45,693 nt of DNA from Myxococcales bacterium (GTDB taxonomy: Bacteria; Myxococcota_A; UBA9160; UBA4427), in the NCBI GenBank assembly GCA_014240165.1, contig JAAZXM010000032.1:1-45693 (forward strand), in the 5' to 3' direction. The position numbers and the translations under genes were made by a program. Every line of letters starts with the position of its first letter. The first letter of the stretch is position 1. Positions 40,954-45,693 of this stretch are shown in pieces. Under the pieces are notes generated by a model that saw only the letters and a program-made list of their open reading frames with translations, had not been told where the DNA came from and made no database searches.

Positions 40954-42920
40954 GCGGTCTGCTCACCCGGCGTTCGGATCGGATGCGGCCAGAGGATGGA
41001 GATGCCCCCCATGGCGAAGAGAATCGCTCCCGCCCAGATCCAGTTCACCAGGGGGTTTCGATAGATCTTGAGGGTGGCCGATCCGTTGGTCTCGATGTTG
41101 TTGAGGATCACGTAGATATCCTCGGACCAGGTGGAATAGATCGAGGGAATCGTCGAAGGCTGCTGCTCGAGCCAATAGATCCGCTTTTCGGGTTGCATGA
41201 CGGCCAGGGGTTCCTGCTCCCGGAAAAGGGCGAGCCGCGCGATGGCGCCGCCGTAGTGCTGCTGGGTGATGGGGTCGGCGGTGAGGTATTCGAGCCGATA
41301 ATCCTGAACGGCGACGGAGTCGCCGGGCTCCATGTTCTCGAGCGTCTCGTAGTTGAAGACGCTCCCCGAAATGCCCAGCAGCATCACCACCACGCCGAGG
41401 TGAACGATATAGCCCCCGTAGCGCCGCTGGTTCTTGCGAAGCAGCGTCATGAAGGCGGTCAGGAGGGATTCGCCGTGGGCGCGGGCGCGGGCGCGCATGG
41501 CCTGGGCGTACTCCTGCCCGATCGTTGTGGTCACGAAAGCGCAGAGTCCCCAGCAGGTGAGCGCCCAATAGCCCACCTGGCCCCAGAAGATCACCGCGAG
41601 CACGAGGGTGGTGCCGACCCCCGCCGTGGTGGGCCAGCGAAATTGTCGTTTGAGACTGGCCGCGCTGGCCTTGCGCCAGGCGACCAGGGGGCCCACGCCG
41701 GTCAGGAAGAGGAGGATCAGGGCCAGGGGCCCCGTCACCACGTTGAAGAAATGGGGCCCCAGGGTCAGCCGGTCGCCACCGAGCGACTCCGAGAAAACAG
41801 GCAGCATGGTGAAGCCAAAGACCACGGCGAGCAGCACCATGAAGACCCAGTTGTTGAGGATGAAGCTCGATTCCCGGGAGACCACCGACTCGAGCCGGTT
41901 GGGACTGGCCAGTTCTTTGCGCCGGTAGAAAACCGCGGCATAGAAGAGCGTCGCCGCGATGGTCACGTAGGCGAGAAAGATCGGTTTGTACCAGCCCGCA
42001 TCGGTAAACGCATGCACCGATTGCACGATGCCGCTGCGCGTAAGGAAGGTGCCAAACAGGCACATGGTATAGGTCAGCCCCACCAGCACGACGTTCCAGG
42101 TTTTCAGCATATTCCGCTTTTCCTGGATCATGACCGAATGCAGGTAGGCGGTGGCGGCGAGCCAGGGCATGAGAGAAGCGTTCTCAACCGGATCCCATGC
42201 CCAATAGCCCCCCCAGCCGAGAACCTCGTAGGCCCAGCGCCCGCCGAGCACGATGCCGCAGCCCAGGGCGAGCCAGGCGATCAGGCTCCAGCGCCGCGTG
42301 GTGCGGAACCACGATGTGCCGAGTTCGCCCGTGACCAACGCCGCAAACGCGAAGGCAAAGGGCGTGGCGAAACCCGTGAAACCCAAGTAGAGCATGATGG
42401 GGTGGATCATCATCACCGGGTGCTGGAGCAAGGGGTTCAGCCCCTGGCCATCCGAGAGCACCTCGCCGTGGGGCAACCGTTCGAAGGGATTGGTGAGGAA
42501 TTCGAGGAGGGCCAGGAAGAAGCAAGCGTTGAGCAGGAGCATCACCGCGACCCAGGGGATCAGTCGCCGGTGATGGTGGCGGTTGGCAAAGACTCCGGCC
42601 GAGCCGAAGGCCATCAGGAGAAAGGCCCAGAGCAGAAGCGAACCGGCCTGACCTCCCCAGAGCGCGCCCAGGCGGTAGTGGAGTTCCATGCTTCGCGCCG
42701 AGTGCTGGGCCACGTAGGCCAATGAGAAATCGTTGTATGCGAGAGACCAGAAGAGCGCGAACATGGCCAGGCCGAGAAAGCCGAAAACCAGGTACACCGA
42801 CCGCTCGGCCACCTGTGTCCACTCGGCTCTGCCGCGGACGCCCGCCCAAACCCCGGCGAAGACTCCCGCCACCGCGGTGAGCAGCCCCAGGCGGATGGCA
42901 TAGAGGCCGACTTCGGACAT
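40950..42920 (-). CDS. ccmF: Cytochrome c heme lyase CcmF
   Basis: CcmF takes heme from CcmE and ligates it to apocytochrome c in the periplasm. The 656-aa membrane protein has many helices, the WWD domain WGGYWAWDPVENASLMPWL and the conserved HPxxLYLG region (IHPIMLYLGFTGF). The C-terminal large periplasmic loop (about 540-630) is present. Start ATG 42918-42920 with GGAG six bases upstream; a TTG one codon earlier is the only alternative. Second gene of the cluster, 102 bp after ccmE. Confidence 0.95.
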   Translation of the reverse strand: MSEVGLYAIRLGLLTAVAGVFAGVWAGVRGRAEWTQVAERSVYLVFGFLGLAMFALFWSLAYNDFSLAYVAQHSARSMELHYRLGALWGGQAGSLLLWAFLLMAFGSAGVFANRHHHRRLIPWVAVMLLLNACFFLALLEFLTNPFERLPHGEVLSDGQGLNPLLQHPVMMIHPIMLYLGFTGFATPFAFAFAALVTGELGTSWFRTTRRWSLIAWLALGCGIVLGGRWAYEVLGWGGYWAWDPVENASLMPWLAATAYLHSVMIQEKRNMLKTWNVVLVGLTYTMCLFGTFLTRSGIVQSVHAFTDAGWYKPIFLAYVTIAATLFYAAVFYRRKELASPNRLESVVSRESSFILNNWVFMVLLAVVFGFTMLPVFSESLGGDRLTLGPHFFNVVTGPLALILLFLTGVGPLVAWRKASAASLKRQFRWPTTAGVGTTLVLAVIFWGQVGYWALTCWGLCAFVTTTIGQEYAQAMRARARAHGESLLTAFMTLLRKNQRRYGGYIVHLGVVVMLLGISGSVFNYETLENMEPGDSVAVQDYRLEYLTADPITQQHYGGAIARLALFREQEPLAVMQPEKRIYWLEQQPSTIPSIYSTWSEDIYVILNNIETNGSATLKIYRNPLVNWIWAGAILFAMGGISILWPHPIRTPGEQTA

Positions 42921-43022
42921 CAATTACTCCTTCATTCAAGCGCTGCGATGGTTCGGGGCGCTCGGCCCCGCCCTGCCGCTTCCGCCGACTCTTCTTGCCC
43001 CCTGAAGAGCGTTGCCGACGGA

Positions 43023-43487
43023 TTAGAGAGGAACACCTGCGTCGGGGCCGCCCTCTTGGGCCTGGGCCTCGAATTTCGACGGGCATTTCGCCATCAGGTT
43101 GTCGGCCAGGAAGAGTGTACTGGAGGGCTGGTTCTGGATTCGCCCCTCGATCACCACCTCCGCGCCGTCCTTGAACATATCCGGTGTTTCGAGCCCGAGG
43201 AAGAGAACCTCCAGGGTGCGCTCGTTCGTGATGCCCGCATGGGGGGGATCATTCTGCACCACGAAGCGAACGTTCTTGGCTTTGAGGTCCCGGTGGATCG
43301 AGTCGTTGGCCACGTAGCCGTGCACCCGGAGTGATCGTCCTTCGAGGTTCCGGCTTTCAGTCAGGAACTCGTTGAGGCTCTGGTAGTACTGGAAGGCACC
43401 CTCGCCCTGCAGGTTGGTGTATCCGTACCAGCCGAGCAGCAGGGCGACCAACACTGCTCCGACTGCGATTTGTGCGCCTTTCGACAT
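43023..43487 (-). CDS. ccmE: Heme chaperone CcmE, Cys-type variant
   Basis: CcmE binds heme covalently in the periplasm and passes it to CcmF. The 154-aa protein has an N-terminal membrane anchor (about 7-25) and an OB-fold domain. Where E. coli-type CcmE has the heme-binding His (H-x3-Y), this one reads NLMAKCPSKFEAQ, with Cys135 in that position and Phe139 in the Tyr position. Cys-type CcmE (C-x3-Y) is known in Desulfovibrio and archaea. Start: ATG 43485-43487 preceded by GAAGGGC; the open frame goes 21 codons further. First gene of the ccm unit. Confidence 0.88.
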   Translation of the reverse strand: MSKGAQIAVGAVLVALLLGWYGYTNLQGEGAFQYYQSLNEFLTESRNLEGRSLRVHGYVANDSIHRDLKAKNVRFVVQNDPPHAGITNERTLEVLFLGLETPDMFKDGAEVVIEGRIQNQPSSTLFLADNLMAKCPSKFEAQAQEGGPDAGVPL

Positions 43488-43561
43488 GGAGTGCCCTTCG
43501 CTCTCTGGGGGCCAGATTTCGAGCCCCGAGTATGGGGCTTGCGCGGCCAACCAACGCGCCG

Positions 43562-43590
43562 AGGGTAGCCGCGTGCCCGGGCTCCGTCAA
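43562..43590 (-). promoter_or_regulatory. Promoter of the ccm cluster
   Basis: On the minus strand TTGACG (43585-43590) and TACCCT (43562-43567) are separated by 17 bp, a good sigma-70-like match for a GC-rich genome. The expected leader to the ccmE ATG is about 68 bases. The divergent aminotransferase gene begins at 43678. Confidence 0.6.
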
Positions 43591-43677
43591 ACCCCGGGTC
43601 ACAAGAAAAGTCACCAAATTCAATCACTTGCGCCCTCGCCCTCGACACCTTCCAAGCGTCCGGCTACTCCCCCGGCC

Positions 43678-44871
43678 ATGCCCGGTCCGTTCTCAATGCC
43701 ACTTTCCTCCCGTTCTGGCGGGCTGGAGCCCTTCCTCGCCATGGAAGTCATGGAGCGCGCCTTCGAGTTGGAGGCGGCGGGCGCTCGGGTGATTCATCTC
43801 GAAATCGGTGAACCGGAATCGCGTGCCCCCGATCGCGTCATCGAGGCGTGCCAGCGCGCCCTGGCGGACGGTGAAACTCGCTACACCGACAGCCGCGGCC
43901 TTTTGGAGTTGCGCGAGGCCATTTCGCGCGATTGCCAGCGCCGCTTCGGCGTCGCACCCGATCCGGCGCGCATTCTGGTCACCGCCGGAACCTCCCCCGC
44001 CATGTTGATGGTTTTTTCTTTGCTGGTGGAGCCCGGCGACGAAGTGGTCATGGCGACGCCCCATTACCCGTGTTACCCGAACTTCATCCGCTATTGCGGG
44101 GGGGAGCCGATCGCGGTGCCCACGCGTGCCGAAGACGGATTCGCGCTGAACCCCGACGAGGTTCGCGCCGTTCTGACGCCACGCACCAAGGCCATCGTGG
44201 TGGCCTCTCCCGCGAACCCCACCGGAGCGGTCCAGAGTCGCGAGACCCTCGAGGCGCTTGGAGCGCTGGGCCCGCCCCTGGTTTCGGACGAGATCTACCA
44301 CGGCCTTGTCTACGACGGCGTTTCGCCCACCTCGGCCCTGGAACTTCACGATCGCGCCTTCGTGCTCGACGGTTTCTCCAAGCGCTACGCGATGACGGGC
44401 TTTCGCCTGGGTTGGGTGGTAGCTCCCGATTCTGCTCTGCGTTCGCTCCAGACCATGCAGCAAAATTTCTTCATCTCGGCCAATCGCTTTGTCCAGCGGG
44501 CGGGCATTGCAGCCCTGGAGTCGGGCGCCGAGTCCCAAGAGAGCCTCAGGGCGGCGTGCGAGCAGCGTCGGGGCCGCTTGGTCGAGGGCCTCCGCGCCCT
44601 GGGCTTCGAGATTCCCCGCATGCCGGAGGGGGCCTTCTACGTGCTCGCCGACGCTCGGCGCTTCGGAGCCGATTCGCGCCAATTGGCGTCGGCGATTCTC
44701 GAGCGCGCCCATGTGGGCACTGCCCCGGGTATCGATTTCGGCTCCGCCGCCGAAGGGATGTTGCGCCTGTGCTATGCGGTGAGTGAAGAGGCGCTCGACG
44801 AAGCGCTCGAGCGGTTGGCGGCGGTATTGCCCGAACTCGAAAGCGAAAACCGGGCGGGGAGACAGCGGTGA
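43678..44871 (+). CDS. PLP-dependent aminotransferase, class I/II
   Basis: This 397-aa fold-type I enzyme moves amino groups between amino acids and 2-oxo acids. It has VIHLEIGEPE at the N-terminus, Y-T-D-S-R-G at the cofactor-ring region, NPTGAV, SDEIYHGLVYD and the PLP lysine in DGFSKRYAMTGFRLGW, then an Arg in EGMLRLCYA that binds the substrate carboxylate. Preferred substrate not determined (aspartate/tyrosine-like). Start: ATG 43678 (or 43696); neither has a clear ribosome site. The stop overlaps the engB start (GTGA). Confidence 0.9.
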   Translation: MPGPFSMPLSSRSGGLEPFLAMEVMERAFELEAAGARVIHLEIGEPESRAPDRVIEACQRALADGETRYTDSRGLLELREAISRDCQRRFGVAPDPARILVTAGTSPAMLMVFSLLVEPGDEVVMATPHYPCYPNFIRYCGGEPIAVPTRAEDGFALNPDEVRAVLTPRTKAIVVASPANPTGAVQSRETLEALGALGPPLVSDEIYHGLVYDGVSPTSALELHDRAFVLDGFSKRYAMTGFRLGWVVAPDSALRSLQTMQQNFFISANRFVQRAGIAALESGAESQESLRAACEQRRGRLVEGLRALGFEIPRMPEGAFYVLADARRFGADSRQLASAILERAHVGTAPGIDFGSAAEGMLRLCYAVSEEALDEALERLAAVLPELESENRAGRQR

Positions 44872-45416
44872 AGATCCGACGGGCAGAACTCTGCCGCTCG
44901 TGTGCGAAGCCCGGTCAGTTCCCCGAGACGCCTCGGCCGGAGGTCGCCTTTCTCGGGCGCTCCAACGTGGGCAAGTCGAGCCTGCTCAACGCCCTGGTTC
45001 AGCGCAAGCAGTTGGCGCGAACCAGTTCCACCCCGGGCAAGACGCGCATGATCCACTTCTTCGAGGTTGATATCGACGCGTCCGAGTGGATGTTCGTCGA
45101 CCTTCCCGGTTATGGCTGGGCGCGGGTCTCGCGCAAGGAGCGCGACAGTTGGCAATCCCTGGTGGAGGGCTATCTCGAAGGTCGGCCCCAACTGCGCACG
45201 GCGGTTCTGCTTCAGGATTTGCGCCGGGAAATCTCCGAGGACGAAACCCTTTTGCTGGATTGGCTGGCTGAGCGCGGCGTCGATGCCATGGTGGTTCTGA
45301 CCAAGGCCGACAAGCTGAAGCCCATGCGCCGGGCCAAGCGCGCGCGGGAGTTGCGTGCCCAATTGGCGCGCCCCGAATTGCCGGTTCTGCTCACCTCGTC
45401 CCAGGCCAAGCACTGA
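44868..45416 (+). CDS. engB: Ribosome biogenesis GTPase EngB/YsxC, 3' end altered by the window-end fold-back
   Basis: EngB is an essential GTPase for assembly of the 50S subunit. It has G1 GRSNVGKSS, the TSSTPGKT G2 region, G3 DLPGYG, G4 TKADK and the start of G5 (TSSQAK). In the window the frame ends as SQAKH and stops at 45416, whereas family members continue about 14 residues after SQAK. The missing end, QGIVELWRAIRERA and a stop, is found on the minus strand at 45600-45693. The genuine protein is therefore probably 195 aa. Start is GTG 44868, coupled to the aminotransferase stop. Confidence 0.9.
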   Translation: MKIRRAELCRSCAKPGQFPETPRPEVAFLGRSNVGKSSLLNALVQRKQLARTSSTPGKTRMIHFFEVDIDASEWMFVDLPGYGWARVSRKERDSWQSLVEGYLEGRPQLRTAVLLQDLRREISEDETLLLDWLAERGVDAMVVLTKADKLKPMRRAKRARELRAQLARPELPVLLTSSQAKH

Positions 45417-45490
45417 ACCGTTTTCAAGACACGGATAGCGCCCTCGGCTTCGATGGGCTGGGAGAGCGACTGCTCCGCATGCCTCTTCAT
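45413..45490 (-). CDS. Start of an unidentified gene downstream of engB (partial, in the fold-back)
   Basis: In the minus-strand reading, an ATG at 45488-45490 with GAGG eight bases upstream opens a frame of about 26 residues (MKRHAEQSLSQPIEAEGAIR...) before entering the inverted-repeat arm, where the sequence is no longer reliable. It lies about 110 bp after the restored engB stop, in the same direction. Too short to identify. Confidence 0.35.
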
Positions 45491-45599
45491 CCGGTGATCC
45501 TCGGCAACCAGCCGCGCACACCGTCGGATCCAGACCAGAGTGTTGGGGTGGTCTGGCGGATTCCGTTCACACTCTGAGAGTCGGCAACCGCGGACGGCT

Positions 45600-45693
45600 T
45601 CAGGCTCGCTCGCGAATCGCCCGCCAGAGTTCCACGATGCCCTGCTTGGCCTGGGACGAGGTGAGCAGAACCGGCAATTCGGGGCGCGCCAAT
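45600..45693 (-). CDS. engB: True C-terminal end of EngB, on the inverted arm
   Basis: Read on the minus strand from the window edge, the sequence gives LARPELPVLLTSSQAKQGIV, then ELWRAIRERA and TGA at 45600-45602. The first part is identical to the plus-strand copy at 45363-45410, and the rest is the normal EngB ending that the plus-strand copy lacks. Confidence 0.8.
   Translation of the reverse strand, partial: LARPELPVLLTSSQAKQGIVELWRAIRERA

Larger units (their letters stand above)
45362..45693. repeat. 51-bp perfect inverted repeat ending at the window edge (likely assembly fold-back)
   Basis: 45362-45412 (attggcgcgccccgaattgc and on to aagca) is the exact reverse complement of 45643-45693. 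The 230 bp between them read correctly only on the minus strand, where they complete EngB and begin another ORF. The right arm stops exactly where the window stops. The pattern fits a strand-switch chimera or a k-mer-overlap fold-back at a contig end rather than a real genomic inversion. Confidence 0.9.

Noticed and set aside
40905..42725. Very long open frame (about 600 codons) on the plus strand opposite ccmF, and similar long antisense frames opposite ftsI and rsmH
   Set aside because: GC-rich third positions of the real genes leave the opposite strand open; the antisense products are low-complexity, His/Gly/Arg-rich and show no domain.

Overview
This is a GC-rich, gene-dense bacterial window that looks like a whole contig. 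It opens inside murE and ends in a fold-back inside engB. Frequent GTG and TTG starts, overlapping stop/start codons, a PHA regulator (PhaR), MJ0042 zinc-ribbon proteins, a Cys-type CcmE and an MFE-2-like SDR suggest an uncultured deltaproteobacterial-grade organism (Myxococcota, Binatota or a relative). That placement is inference from gene content. No CRISPR array, IS element, phage gene, rRNA or tRNA gene was found.

Layout. 1-4650 (minus): start of a division/cell-wall cluster, mraZ-rsmH-ftsL-ftsI-murE, with a 10-bp-spaced triple GTGGG operator and promoter upstream of mraZ. 4944-11682: histone-deacetylase-like amidohydrolase, D-cysteine desulfhydrase/ACC-deaminase-like enzyme, riboflavin synthase, enoyl-CoA hydratase, a 15-bp minisatellite, PhaR, a helical hypothetical, a zinc-ribbon membrane protein and TatA. 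11829-15769: phosphomannomutase/phosphoglucomutase, an exported DsbA-like protein, an apparently dead alpha/beta-hydrolase and an ECF sigma factor. 15979-19371 (minus): a MerR-type regulator followed by a tight three-gene unit. The unit encodes a ParA ATPase fused to a glycogen-binding (CBM48/AMPK-type) domain, a MinD/FlhG-like protein without a P-loop, and a protein resembling a PD-(D/E)XK nuclease without its catalytic E-x-K. This is the best candidate for an undescribed system. 19592-35262: 2-phosphoglycerate kinase with two ATP-cone-like regions, trmB-rlmN, a LysM lytic transglycosylase, ffh, a biotinyl carrier with a GNAT enzyme, an SDR, plsB, hisI-hisG-Nudix and an M20 peptidase. 35435-36651: a zinc-ribbon hypothetical and a frameshifted ORF. 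36687-43590 (minus): cytochrome c maturation cluster ccmE-ccmF-(composite protein)-ccmA-ccmB-ccmC-ccmD with a good promoter. 43678-45693: aminotransferase and engB, then a 51-bp perfect inverted repeat that ends exactly at the window edge.

How the genes fit together. The dcw genes make septal peptidoglycan. MltD-like, FtsI and MurE proteins act on the wall. PlsB starts phospholipid synthesis. PhaR, enoyl-CoA hydratase, the SDR and the biotinyl carrier point to acyl-CoA and polyester storage metabolism. The ParA-CBM unit may connect a ParA-type positioning ATPase to a glycogen-like polymer. The ccm cluster lacks ccmG and ccmH here, carries a Cys-type CcmE, and includes a large exported zinc-ribbon protein with a CcmI-like helical segment.
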